Below, piece by piece: positions 43,282 through 55,263 of a DNA stretch of 64,000 nucleotides. The DNA is from Microplitis mediator (Eukaryota; Arthropoda; Insecta; Hymenoptera; Braconidae). The notes under the pieces were generated by a model, which was not told where the DNA came from, ran no database searches, and was given only the letters and a program-made list of their open reading frames with translations. Position numbers and translations under genes: made by a program. Positions within the stretch are counted from its first letter, which is position 1; every line of letters begins with the position of its first letter. Location: contig NC_079971.1 in the NCBI RefSeq assembly GCF_029852145.1, positions 21,823,563 through 21,887,562 of the forward strand, given 5' to 3'.

Positions 43282-43656
43282 CCCGTGTAAAAAAAATTGT
43301 TAAGAAAAGGTCAAAAAAGTGTTGATTATTCTAAACTTTAAAACGTGACACAACTACGAACTTTTTTTGAACGCTTTTTAAACTTTTAAAAATTCAAGAG
43401 AAATATCAATAAATATCCTCACATTATTAAGATATGCTGAAACGAATAACGTTCAGAAATAGTTCAAAATCAGTTTTTTCTGAACGTATTTTGCACTGAA
43501 AAATGTTAATTTGTAGTATCATGTCAAATGTTTTTTTCTGTGTATTTTCAGAAGTTTGAAAATTGTTAAAAATAAGTTCGTCATTGTGTCAAGTTTTGAA
43601 GTTTAGAATAGTCAACACTTTTTTGACCTTTTTTCAACAATTTTTTTTTACACGGG
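43282..43656. mobile_element. CCCGTGTAAAA-family MITE with TA duplication
   Basis: Ends CCCGTGTAAAAAAAATTGT and ACAATTTTTTTTTACACGGG-type are flanked by TA at 43280-43281 and 43657-43658. Arms contain AAAAAGTGTTGATTATTCTA mirrored as TAGAATAGTCAACACTTTTT. About 375 bp and non-coding. Confidence 0.8.
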
Positions 43657-43685
43657 TACTCCATGCAAACTGTATATCTATATTA

Positions 43686-44564
43686 GGGCGTTTAAAAAAA
43701 AACAAGAATTTTTTTTTCTTCTGATTTTTGAAACCAATGAACCATAAATTACATTGTAATGTCCATCAAACATTCCTGTAGATAATTAAACGCTCTACAA
43801 AAAAAGTCTCTTATCATTTTTTGATAAATCCATCTGTTCGAAAGTTATTGAAGCTGGAAGTCAAATCTACAGTAAATTTCGAGATCTTTTTACTTTTTCA
43901 GCAAAACTATCAAACTTATCAAAAAATGTCATAGGACCTTTTTTGTAGACAATTTTATTCCCTACAAATTATTTTCAATAAAGTTTATTCAAATTCCGCA
44001 TTGTTTTCTAGTTATTTTCATTTTAACGTTAAGTTCTCAAAACCGATTAGTAGAAGACTATAATTTTTATGAGCTTGGAATTAAAATGAAAATAACTAGA
44101 TAACAATGCGGAATTTGAATAAACTTTATAGAAAGTAATTTGTAGGGAATCAAATTGTCTACAAAAAAGGTCCTATGACATTTCTTGATAAGTCTGATAG
44201 TTTTGCTGAAAAAGTAAAAAGATCTCGAAATTTACTGTAGATTTGACTTCCAGCTCCAATAGCTTTCGAACAGATGGATTTATCAAAAAATGATAAGAGA
44301 CTTTTTTTGTAGAGCGTTTAATTCTCTACAGGAATATTTGATGGACATTCCAATGTAATTTATGGTTCTTTAGTTTCAAAAATCAGAAGAAAAAAAAATT
44401 TTTTTTCGATGTTATTCCTATGGGAAATCGAAAAGTGCGATGCGGACAACCTTAATATTAATATTAAGGGCTCATATTTTCAGAGGCCTATTTTGGCATC
44501 TAAACGAAACTTTTGAGCCTGGTTCCAAAAAAAAAAAAAAAATTTGGTTTTTTTTGAAACGCCC
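43686..44564. mobile_element. Long foldback MITE with GGGCGTTT ends
   Basis: The ends GGGCGTTTAAAAAAAAAC and GTTTTTTTTGAAACGCCC-type are flanked by TA (43684-43685 and 44565-44566). Arms of ~350 bp meet near 44050 (GCTCTACAAAAAAAGTCTCT mirrored as AGAGACTTTTTTTGTAGAGC). It shares this inner motif, and TTAATATTAAGGGCTCA, with 9021-9952, so the two belong to related families. It lies 30 bases from the previous MITE. Confidence 0.8.
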
Positions 44565-46515
44565 TAATCTACATATACACAAAAGAATTGAAATTATTGA
44601 AAAGAATTCGAATTTCATCATTTTCAATTCTTTTCAATTAATATTTTTAAACAGGGTAATGTGTTTTGAAATTGGGCAGCCATCATACTCAAGACTCAAG
44701 TTAGTTTTTCACTTGACTACTTGTTTTAAATAACTTTTGAAAATTTTTGTCTGATTAAAAAAATGACAAATTTTTTTTCACCGGATTTTCAAAAATTTTC
44801 TCTGATTGAGTCAATTGATTAAATGTTTTATTGTAATCATATTTAAGATTCAATTAGATCAAATTTTTCTGGTGACTATTTTCAAAAATTGAAAATTAAA
44901 AAAATTTTTCGAACCCCAGCTTTTAAAATTTTAATTATTTTTGTTAATTATTTCATTATTTTATTAAAATTCTGTTCGAGATTCATTTAGTGAATAATTT
45001 TTTTTTTCGACCGTATCTAAAAATTACCAAATTTTTTCCCACAATTCAAAAAAGTTTCTAATAATTGATTTAATTAATTGAATATTTGATCACAATTACG
45101 CCTAAAAATTCAAGTGATAATTTTTTCTATGATCATATAAAAAAATTTCGAAATTCTTTTATTGATTTAAATAAAAAAAAAAAATATTTTCTGTCACAAT
45201 TAAAAAAAATTTCTACTAAATGATTTCATTAATTAAATTTTTCATCACCCCCATAATCAAGATTTCACAGATAACGTTTAATTTATGTCCACATTAAAAA
45301 ACTGAACTTTTTAAAATTTAAAAATTCAAATATATTTTTTTTCCCGCTATTTTCAAAAATATTTCCTAATTAATTAAAGTATTAATTTCTACCACTATTT
45401 TACTCTAAACAATGAACACTATTATATCCTATATTTTATACTATGCTCATATACATATATATGTACATATATACATACATAAACATGTTAACTATTTGTT
45501 TATCATCAAGATATTATCAATAACAACTAAGACTTAGATAATACATAGAATATTAAATTATTAATTCTTATACGATATATTAATCACGCATATTGATCAT
45601 GAATGCAACGTGATAGTTTTTTTTTTTTTATTTTATAACCAATGTCGAATTGACAGAATATTTATTTGTTAGTATTTCCATTTATTATAATTTATCTTCC
45701 ATGACTAACATTTTACAATAAATATTAACCGATCTTAAATATTTACGCTGCGTTTAAATTTAAAAAATTATTTTATTTTTTTAAAGCCAATAATTTAACA
45801 AACTCACCCTGACGGCCCACTTTCGATGAAAGTTTCATAATTTTTAACTGACATTTCGATAACTTTTATTGCAGAAAAAATTTCATTAATAAATAGATTT
45901 AATATTTTTACTGTGAATAATTTAAGTAAATAAATAAATTAATCAATTAATTAATCGGTTAATCAATTAATAACTATTAAAGGTTAACATCTCAAGTGTA
46001 CTCGCACAGACGCACATCAACAGTGAATACGTTAATGTAATTATCATGTTTTTATATTACACAATTATCGTAAACTGGATAATTATTTTTATTTCTAATC
46101 ACCCAATATATAAATATAATACTGTTATTTTTATATTAAATGTATATTTATATACAATTATAATTTTTATTATTTTATCTTCATATTATTGTAAGTATAT
46201 AATTTTTTAATATTTATAATCGATATTCAATATTATCCTTTCTTCGATTAAATATTTAAAATTACATCACTTTCTACCTCGTGATATCGATTACGAAACT
46301 TTCACGAGGTGTCGCGTGATTATTGCGTGTTCAGGATCGAAGGACTGGTTTTATTTTTTTTTTATTTTTCTTCGGACGTGTGTTACATATTTGATGATGG
46401 AAAACAGTAAAAAGCTTCTGCTATTTTTTTTTTTTTTTTCAATTCTGTGATTGTGCAGAGAAAGTAACAGAAACTGTTCACGGTAGTATGGTTATAAAAT
46501 ATCTCTTAGTGTTAT
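44565..46515. other. AT-rich gene-free spacer
   Basis: No domain-bearing frame and no array. A slightly GC-richer stretch at 46270-46340 (CTACCTCGTGATATCG, TTTCACGAGGTGTCGCG) contains a short CTCGTG/CACGAG hairpin. Nothing else was identified. Confidence 0.35.
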
Positions 46516-47236
46516 CTCGTGTAAAAAAATTGTAAAAAAAAGGTTAAAAAAGTGTTGACTATTTTAAACTTCAAAATGTGACACAACGACGAACTTTTTT
46601 TAAACTTTTCAAAATTCAAGGGAAAAATCAGTAAATGTCTTAATATTATTGATATGCTGAAACGAAAAATGACCAGAAATAGTTCGAAATCCGTTTTTTC
46701 TGAACGTATTTTGCAACAAAAAAATTATAATTTGTAGTATTAATAATTTTTTTTTTCTGTGCATTTTTAGAAGTTGTAAAATACCCGATGAAAAAAGATT
46801 TTATACAATTGTATAAAATTATATACAAAAAATGGCCCGATCCAATTGTATACAACTGTATAAAAATTGTATACAATTCTATACAAAATGTATACAAGTT
46901 TATATAATTATATACAATTTTATACAAATTGTATACAATTTTATACAAATTGTATACAATTCTATACAATTATATACAATTCTATATAATTGCAATATAC
47001 AGAATTGTATATAATTATATAGAATTGTATACAATTTGTATAGAATTGTATACAATTTCCATACAAATTGTATCTGGCCATTTTTTCTATCCAATTTATA
47101 TATAGTCTATATATAATTGTATAAAGACTTTTTTCATCGAGTATACTTTATAAAAAAGTTCGTCATTGTGTAAAGTTTTGAAGTTTGGAACAGTCAACAC
47201 TTTTTAACCTTTTTTCAACAATTTTTTTTACACGAG
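46516..47236. mobile_element. CTCGTGTAAAA MITE split by a nested insertion
   Basis: The ends CTCGTGTAAAAAAATTGT and ACAATTTTTTTTACACGAG, and the arms (AAAAAGTGTTGACTATTTTA / GGAACAGTCAACACTTTTTA), are the same family as 43282-43656. Its middle is interrupted by the element at 46784-47141. Without it the outer element would be close in size (~360 bp) to the intact copy. Confidence 0.8.
46784..47141. mobile_element. CCCGATGAAAAAAG MITE nested in another MITE
   Basis: TA-flanked ends CCCGATGAAAAAAGATTTTA and CTTTTTTCATCGAG. The interior is made of TATACAATTGTATA-type palindromes. AAATGGCCCGATCCAATTGT, near the left end, is echoed on the right as TCTGGCCATTTTTTCTATCC. Open frames with Tyr-Asn-Ile repeats here are artefacts. 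Confidence 0.82.
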
Positions 47237-47267
47237 ATGATAATAATAACATGGAATTATGGGGTAT

Positions 47268-48850
47268 ACACTCGAAATTTCGGAGTGGAAGGGAAAAAAT
47301 TTCATAATTATAGGAGCAATTTTTATTATTATGGTAAGAGTTTTTATATTGTATGGTTTCTATATGAATTGTGGTAATAATTATCATACTCATGGTAATA
47401 GTTCCCGTAAGCAAAAGGGTTGAATTTTATATCCACGTTGCAATAGTCTCTAAAAGCATGTCGGAATAAACCTGATATATCATAGAAAATATTTCCAAAA
47501 TATATGGAAAATATTCTTGTAATATTATGGTAATGTTTCCCATACTACTATGGTAAATGTTACCGTATATTGTGAAAATGATTCCATAATGGATGGTAAC
47601 AATTACTATAATATTATGGGAATGATGGCCATGATTTTACAATAGTATGGTAATAATTACCATAATGTTATGGTAACCATTCTCTAAAATTAGGAATTTT
47701 TTCCATATTATGGTAATGATTACTACAATGTTATGATAATCATTCCTGTAATATTACGACAATACTTCTGATGACATCAGAACTTTTCCCACTTTATATG
47801 GTAAATATTTCGAATATTATGGGAACGATCACCATAATACTATGGTAATAATTACGAAAGTATGGTAATGGTTACTATACTAATATGGTCACCATTTCTT
47901 AATACTAGGAATTTCTAAATTTGATGGCAATAATTATCATCAAATCATAGTAATTATTACAGTAATTATTACAATAATATTATGATAATCATGATTGTAA
48001 AATGATGGTACTCATTATCATACAATTATAGTAATCATTACTATTACATTAAGGTAATTATTACTATACTATTCTAATGATCATTATCGTAAAATTATGG
48101 TAATGATTACTATCAAATTATAGTAATTATTATCATAAAATGATGGTAATCATTAACATTCAATTATACCCGATGAAAAAAGATTTTATACAATTGTATA
48201 AAATTATATACAAAAAATGGCCCGATCCAATTGTATACAACTGTATAGAAATTGTATACAATTCTATACAAATTGTATACAATTGGATCGGGCCATTTTT
48301 TCTATCCAATTATATATAGTCTATATATAATATAATTATATATAGTCCATATATAATTGACATATAATTCTATACAATTGTATAAAATCTTTTTTCATCG
48401 GGTAGTAATCATTACCGTAACATTAAGCTAATAATTATTACAGTAATACTATGGTAATTATAACTATACTATCATAGTGATCATTATCATAAAATTATGG
48501 TAATGATTTCTGTAATATTATGGTAATGATAACCATATAATATTATGGTAACTGTTCCCATAGTATTACGAATATTTTCCATATAATATGGGAATAGTTT
48601 CCACAATGTCATAGAAAAAATTACCATAACAGTATGGTAATGACTATTATACTATTACAGAAGTAATCATCATAATCCCATAGAATCTATATCAATATTA
48701 TACAGGAATTAAACCCATATAGATAGGAATGAATACCGTAATTTTTATAGGTTTTGTTTCTATAACCAGTATTTAAAAAAAACCCGTTCTCATTCAATAT
48801 GGGAATCATTCCCATGAAATATTGTAGTCGTTACTGTAAATTTCTCTCCG
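47268..48850. repeat. Array of ATGGTAAT palindromic units
   Basis: About 1.6 kb of imperfect short units, typically ATTATGGTAATNATTACCAT, in which GGTAAT and ATTACC alternate every ~10-20 bases on both strands. A CCCGATG MITE (48169-48402) has inserted into it. No frame or ends of a transposon are clear. It differs in sequence from, but resembles in design, the array in 60737-61590. Confidence 0.7.
48169..48402. mobile_element. CCCGATGAAAAAAG MITE, copy 2
   Basis: TA-flanked; left end CCCGATGAAAAAAGATTTTA, right end TAAAATCTTTTTTCATCGGG. Central ATTGGATCGGGCCATTTTTT. At 234 bp it is the shortest complete copy and has the most regular ends. Confidence 0.85.
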
Positions 48851-50929
48851 CGTATGAATGATTTACAAAGGATTAATTGACTGAGAAAATCTATAAATAA
48901 TTATTGGTAATGCGGAAAAATCTATCCCTTATCGTGAGCCGTAAAAAATAAAAAATATTTGAATCCGTAAAATTAAAAAGTTCAAAAGAACAAGATTTGA
49001 TGATTTTCAAATTTTTATGACCCAAAGGTATATGAGACATATTCTCATTAGATAAAAAAAACATAATAAAAATACATGTTTTTATTATCATTGAGGTAAC
49101 ACGTAAGTTATTAGATTGTCGAGGTCATAAATGCTAAGTGAATTAACAAATTAGTTAGTATATATAAAAGGTCATATTGATATTTTTATGTGTACTTATA
49201 TCATACCAAATAATCATAATTTTTCACCAATTAGTACCTTTTAATCTTTAATTAATTATTTAATTAACTACTAAATTTATTTAGTGGTCGTTTAATGATG
49301 ATAATAATAATAATAATAATTTTGTTATTTTTGCAGTAAGTACTTAAAATCAAATATTAGTTCAATTATTGTAGATACAGCAGAAAATGTATAGAAATAA
49401 ATTTTCCAAAAATTAATGTATCTGAAGATCGGAACGTTTTTCGCGCAACGAAAATGAAAACTTTATGTAATTTGGCTGGTTACGGGGTAATACGGAGTAC
49501 TGCAATTTTCAGCCGATATACTGGCGCCTGTGCGAAACATTTCAAAAATTTGAATCTAGTAGATTTTTTAAATTTCATTTTGTTTTATTATTTTCGTTCT
49601 GCAAAAAACGTTTCGATCTTCAGGTACATAAAAATTCAAATTTCAAAAAAAAAAAATCTAATGTCTTATTTCTTCGTCTTTATAATTAACGAGATACAAT
49701 AATTAAATTTTTGAACTCTATTCAAACTCAAATCTTTGGATAAAATTTTGCATATTTCATTTTGGATCAAAATATCTATAAAATTTCAAAATTTCAATAT
49801 ATTCCTAATTTTGCTGCTAATTCCATCGAAAATCGAACCCACCAGTAGCTTGGGTCACGATTTTTTTAAAATTCGCGGTATAAAAAATGGCGATTTATAA
49901 ATTTGAAATTTTAATTTGAAAAATTTGATCAAAATAAAGTTTTTCAATTGATTTGTTTAAAAAAAAAAAGAAATTGATCAAAATTAAAGAATTTATCTTT
50001 TTAATTCAAAGGTAAATGAGTATTTAATACTAAGAAATTCAAACTTAATTATGACGATCAGACTGCGTGGCGTCGTCAATACTAATGCGTAATCATTAGA
50101 ACATTACATCATTTTAAAGTCACGCTATATATATATATATATATATATTTATACATATATACATATCTAGTAAATAAAAACAATAATACCACTAACGATA
50201 TAATCTCTCGTAATTAAATTTCCCGACCGTAACCCATAAAAAAAAAAAGATTTCATTTGATAATCATATCTTTATCTAATTAATTTTTTTATTTTTTTTC
50301 AACTTTCTTATATTTTTATCCAATAAATAACTGCAAGACATGTTATATATAATACTGTCTTTATCAATCACGAGTTTGAAATAATAAAAAAAAAAAGTTT
50401 GAACACTTGAACTCGTCTGTGATTTTTAATCTTTATAATTTATTCATAAATAAACTATTATGTGGTAATTTAAAAAAATATATAAAATAGCATTAATTAT
50501 TAATTTTGTTGATGAATTCGTTGATGTATTCATTTGAGGAAGTCAGTGAGATTAAATTAGAGGAGTCAAAGGTCTGGCAAAATAATAAAAAGTATTGATA
50601 GCGATATCTTTTATCAATATAATACATTATATGTGTATTTACATATGTATGTGTATGTATGAATGTATGTATGTATGATATATATAAATGATGAGTCGTC
50701 ACGTGCTTTTAATCACCCGCCCTCAGTCCAAATACCTCGATGGCTTTATCATATCTCAGACATAACATGCATGTGACTTGTCATGTGATTTTCTTTAATC
50801 TTTAATCTTTTTTTTTATTAAACTTATTCTGACGTAAATATTTATTTTTAATTTTAAAAATGGGTCAATTTGCTTAATAAATCCTTCGAATTTAAAAAAA
50901 AAATTTAATTTATTATTTTTTTATAATAT
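48851..50929. other. AT-rich spacer
   Basis: Apart from MITE 49421-49624, no feature is supported. The short frames at 48891-49091 and 50493-50702 have no homology signal and lie in simple sequence. A (AT)n tract is at 50126-50150 and TATG/TGTA repeats at 50640-50690. Confidence 0.35.
49421..49624. mobile_element. MITE, AAGATCGGAAC family, copy 2
   Basis: TA-flanked ends TCTGAAGATCGGAACGTTTT and ACGTTTCGATCTTCAGG. CGCGCAACGAAAATGAAAAC mirrors ATTATTTTCGTTCTGC. It has the same length (204 bp) as the copy at 40230. Confidence 0.72.
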
Positions 50930-52020
50930 ATTAGATAATTTGATATATCGATTTAACAATAATATATCAATCGATTAAAATTTCGATACATTGATACCCG
51001 ATTTGATATAAATTTTCAAAAATTATTTGTCAAAATTCGATATATCGATTAGGAAATTCGATATATCGATTCAAAAATTCGATATATCGATTTAACAATA
51101 ATATATCAATCGATTCAAATTTCGATACATTGATTATCCGATTTTTTTATATAAATTTTCAGAAATTATTTGTAAAATTTGATCTATCGATTAGGAAATT
51201 CGATCTATCGATTCGAAAATTCGATATATCAATTTAACAATAATATATCAATCGATTCCAATTTCGATACATTGATTATCCGATTTTTTTATATAAATTT
51301 TCAGAAATTATTTGTAAAATTTGATCTATCGATTAGGAAATTCGATCTGTCGATTCGAAAATTCGATATATCGCTTTAACAATAATATATCAATCGATTA
51401 AAATTTCGATACATTGATTATCCGATTTTTTAATATAAATTTTCAGAAATTATTTGTCAAAATTCGATATATCGATTTGGAAATTTGATCTATCGATTCG
51501 AAAATTCGATATATCGATTTAAGAATACAGTAAGTCGATGCAACTGGTCCATACATCGAATCTGTAATGAATACAACGATTTTAGAAAATCGATATCTCA
51601 AATTGAACTTCGATAGATCGATTGGATACTTTGATTTATCGATTAATAAAATCGATAAATTAACTGAAATTTTGATTAATCGATTTAAAAGTGTCGTTAA
51701 TCGATCACGAATTCGATAAATCGATTTTTAAAATTCGACATATCGATTAAAAGATTCGATAGATCAATTCTTACCATTCGATATATCGATTTGAAATGTG
51801 ATAATCGATTCCATAATTCGATATATCGATTTAAAAAATCGATAAATTAACTGAAATTCCAAATAATCGATTTAGAAGTTCAACATATCGATTTTTAAAT
51901 TCGATAAATGGGTACTATGTCTCATAAATCGATTTAAAAATTTTCTATAGAAATTTCAATTTTTTTTTTATTTCTATAAAATTTTAATTAATCGATTTTA
52001 TTTAACTTCGAGATATCGAT
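50930..52020. repeat. Second ATCGAT/CGATA-rich tandem array
   Basis: Four units of ~140 bp (50930-51500) contain TTTAACAATAATATATCAATC, CATTGATTATCCGATTTTTT and AATTCGATATATCGATT. These then decay into irregular ATCGATTTA words up to ~52020. The recurrent ATCGAT/TATCGA sites are shared with 33170-34620, but the units are not homologous over their length. Confidence 0.82.
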
Positions 52021-53029
52021 AATTTCAAAATTCAAATAATCTAAGGAATTTCCGGGCTGACTTCTAAGGGCAATTGCTACTTTTTTTTTAAACTACAATT
52101 TATAATAGAATTGTATGAAAAAACATTTTTTCACGATTTTTCTGAAACAAATTTTCTCAACAATAAAAATAAAAATTTTAGAACAAAAAAAATCTATTCT
52201 TCTTTTACTGCTCGTTATTTCTGAAATATTAAACGTATAAAAATTACGCCAAGCTAAAAATAAATTATTAAAATGAACTTGTATAAGACGCGATGACTCA
52301 ACAATGTCATGACCATAAAATTTTAAGTATTACTGCTCGAGTTTATGCGAAATAAAATATTTTTTAATCTAAGAGTCAGAGCTTACAACACAATAACTGT
52401 AAAAACATTCAAGCGTCCCTTGATATTTTTTAAAATCAAACTATTAAAGATTCTATTAATTGTTTATAATTATATTTCTCCTTATCAATCACATTACAAT
52501 AAATATCATTCATATTTTTTTATGAAATTTGTCTGTTGTATAAAAAAAAAATATTACGATGTTTCGATTAGTACGTATTGTTTACAAAACGCGGGTCGAG
52601 CCTCTGAATTGTTTTAAAAAATCTGCGAATTTTTGTGTTAACAACCGAGTGATAACGACTAAAGTTGATAGCATACCCGAACTTTTTCCAGTAAGTATTT
52701 TTTTCTCAAAGATAATTATTTTAATAAACAATTAATTTTAACTTTTTACTGATAATTTTTATCGGCAATAACATAAAAAAAGTCTATATATTTTTGCCGT
52801 TTCTCTGATTCATTTATTTGTCGTTATTTTTAAAGCTGAATTATCAATTATGTTAACAGATAAAGTAAATGTCTGTATTACTGTTTTAAGTATATAAGTT
52901 TTTGAGACTAGGCAGCATTGGTTAGAATCCTTATTTCTCTCAAAAACTACTATTATATTTGCCAAAATGACTTGTAGCTTAAATAATTATGAGCCATTTC
53001 GATACGTATCGATTATTGGCTAGCCCTGA
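52021..53029. other. Spacer upstream of the minisatellite
   Basis: AT-rich. A GC-richer stretch at 52570-52690 ends at a good donor (CCA|GTAAGT, 52690) and could be a distant non-coding exon, possibly of ninaB. This is only a guess. The 90-codon frame 52345-52617 shows no domain. Confidence 0.3.
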
Positions 53030-53770
53030 TCATGCCTATGCTTAATCATGCATAATTTTGCTGGCTCATGAATGATCATGCCTGAATATTTACCAGCCAT
53101 GATCATGTTCAATTAGGCATATTTATGCAGGCTCATGCATGATCATGCCTGAATATGTTCTAGTCACGATCATGCTTGGTCAGGCATGGTGATGCTTACT
53201 CAGGAATAATCATACTTGAATGTATGCCATCCATGAACATACTTAATCAGGCATAATTTTGCTGGCTCCTGAATGATCATGCTTGAATATTTACCAGCCA
53301 CGACCATGCCTGAATATTTACCAGTCATGGCCATGCCTGAATATTTGTCAGCCATGATCATGTTCAATCAGGCATATTTATGCTGGGTCATGCATGATAA
53401 TGCCTGAATATTTTCCAGTCATGATCGTGCTTGATCAGACATGATGGTGTTTACTCAGGAATGTTCATGCCTGAATACTTGTCAGCCATAATCATGCTTA
53501 ATCGGCCATAATTATGCTGGATCATGAACGATTATGCCTGAATATTTGCCAGTCATGATCATGCTTGATCAGGCATGGTAATAATTACTGAGGAATGATC
53601 ATGTCTGAATATTTGTCAGCCATGAGCATGTTTGGTCAGGCATGATTATGCTGGCTTTTGCATAATTATGCATTTTCATGGCTGGCAAATATTCAGGCAT
53701 GATCATGCATACGATTAACGAATGATCATGCATTATCAGGTCTGATGATTTTTTCCCGGAACATTCATTT
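53030..53770. repeat. Minisatellite built on ATGATCATG/CAGGCAT
   Basis: Around ten imperfect units of ~67-72 bp, each with GATCATGCCTGAATATTT, CAGCCATGATCATG and TCAGGCATAATTATGCTGG. Several words are palindromic (ATGATCAT, GCATGATCATGC). Some units are shortened to ~29 bp. Non-coding. Confidence 0.82.
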
Positions 53771-54498
53771 TTGCTATAAGTCATTTTGGCTCAACGTAAT
53801 TAGAAGCTTTGCATGCAAATTACTCCGATTGATTTCGATGAAACTTAAGGGCGCTTGAGAAACAATCTGATTGGTCCAATTGGCCCCAATTGAGATTCCC
53901 ATTCAAAAGCTTTTAAAAACTGTATTTTATGGTACCGTATCGTAAAATAAATTATTCCATCGTTTGGTACCGTTATTATTCTGAACATCGAACGTTAACA
54001 TAATTTACCACTGCAAATTTCGGTAAGTTACCGTAATTCGGATCCGCCAGACAAGATAATAATAAAGTTTTTAAAAGCGAAATTAGGTGTCTAATAAATA
54101 AATTTGACGAAATCAACTATCAGATTTATTTTTTTTACATATTAATAATTACAATGAGGAAAGTCAGTAGAAAAACCCATTAATGAAATTTGACAAGTTA
54201 AGGAAAAAATCGTAAAAAATGTACATGGTTAATGAACACGTGTAAATAAATAGATAAAGAGGAAAAAACTAAAAAGTTAAACACGTGAAAGAATGTTAGT
54301 ATCGATCATAAGGCTTCAATTGACCACGGGGGGTAGATTATATGATTACGTTATAGTCCGACTGAAGGCCATGTGAATGTTCCCTTAAAAGGTCATGCTC
54401 ACGGACAAATTCTAGTCATTGTAAAAAAAAAATTTGCCGCGTTAACATTCCTACAAACAATTGTCGGAGTCAACAAATAAATACACGAAAAAACAAAT
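53771..54498. other. ninaB upstream region
   Basis: Contains GTACCGTATCGTAAAATAAA and GGTACCGTTATTATTCTGAA near 53930-53990 and no coding frame. From 54441 onward the sequence is the part copied to 30445-31264, so it probably includes the ninaB promoter. Confidence 0.35.
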
Positions 54499-55263
54499 AT
54501 GGACTTGACACAAAAAAGGATTCGTAAAATTTTAACTAGTATTTTAAAACCGCTTATAAGTTCGAATGTTGAAAATCGATTGTTGATCGACGAAGACAGT
54601 GATTGAGTTTAAATTTAAATAAAAATAATTTTTTTATATTTTTAAATAAAGTTATAAAATGTTTTTTAAAAAATCTCTTTCGGTTGATAATATTCCGTTG
54701 GATAGTTCGAATATTATTGGAAAATATTTAACTCCGAAATTATCGAAATTCCAGACAGAAAAAAAAGACATAAACAATAATATTAATAATAAAGATGAAG
54801 TAAATTATTACCCTAATTGTGACACGTCTATTTGGATGAGGTCTTGTGAGAAAGAAGTTATCGAGCCAATTAATGGGAAAACATTTGGTGTAGTTCCTAA
54901 TTGGCTGAAAGGAACTTTATTGAGAAATGGCCCGGGTAATCTCAAAGTTGGTGATTACTCATTCGATCATTTGTTCGACAGTTCTGCGTTACTTCATAGG
55001 TAATTATTATTTATTTTATTTATTGGAAACAGGCGAAGCAAAAAAAAAGAAAATTTATGTTTTTATTTTTGAAACTTGGAAAAATATTTATTTGGTATTT
55101 TTAATTAAATTTTTTTGGTGAAACTGTTAACTGAGTGTCGGAAAAAATAATTGAGAAAAAAATTACTGTATAATTAATAGTTAATTATTTCAAATAAGTT
55201 TCACAAGTTGAAAAACCAAAAAATTTTTCCGTTGGGTTGTGTAAAGTGGTCCAGTTTCTGACC
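54441..55263 (+). repeat. Parent copy of the ninaB 5' duplication
   Basis: Matches 30445-31264 in reverse orientation across upstream region, exon 1 and the start of intron 1. As this copy is joined to all other exons it is the likely source. Confidence 0.92.
54499..54606 (+). CDS. Possible 35-codon upstream ORF of ninaB
   Basis: An ATG at 54499 opens a 35-codon frame ending at TGA 54604-54606, 52 bases before the ninaB ATG. It starts MDLTQKRIRK and ends with an acidic tail. The equivalent frame at 31209-31102 (minus) in the duplicate is also intact. It could lower ninaB translation if it is in the 5' UTR; the duplication is too recent for its intactness to prove selection. No domain is recognised. 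Confidence 0.3.
   Translation: MDLTQKRIRKILTSILKPLISSNVENRLLIDEDSD

Noticed and set aside
46646..47094. Overlapping Tyr/Asn/Ile-rich frames on both strands
   Set aside because: Products of TATACAATTGTATA repeats inside nested MITEs.
52345..52617. A 90-codon frame
   Set aside because: No domain and typical AT-rich composition (Lys, Ile, Phe, Tyr, Asn); nothing nearby supports a gene.
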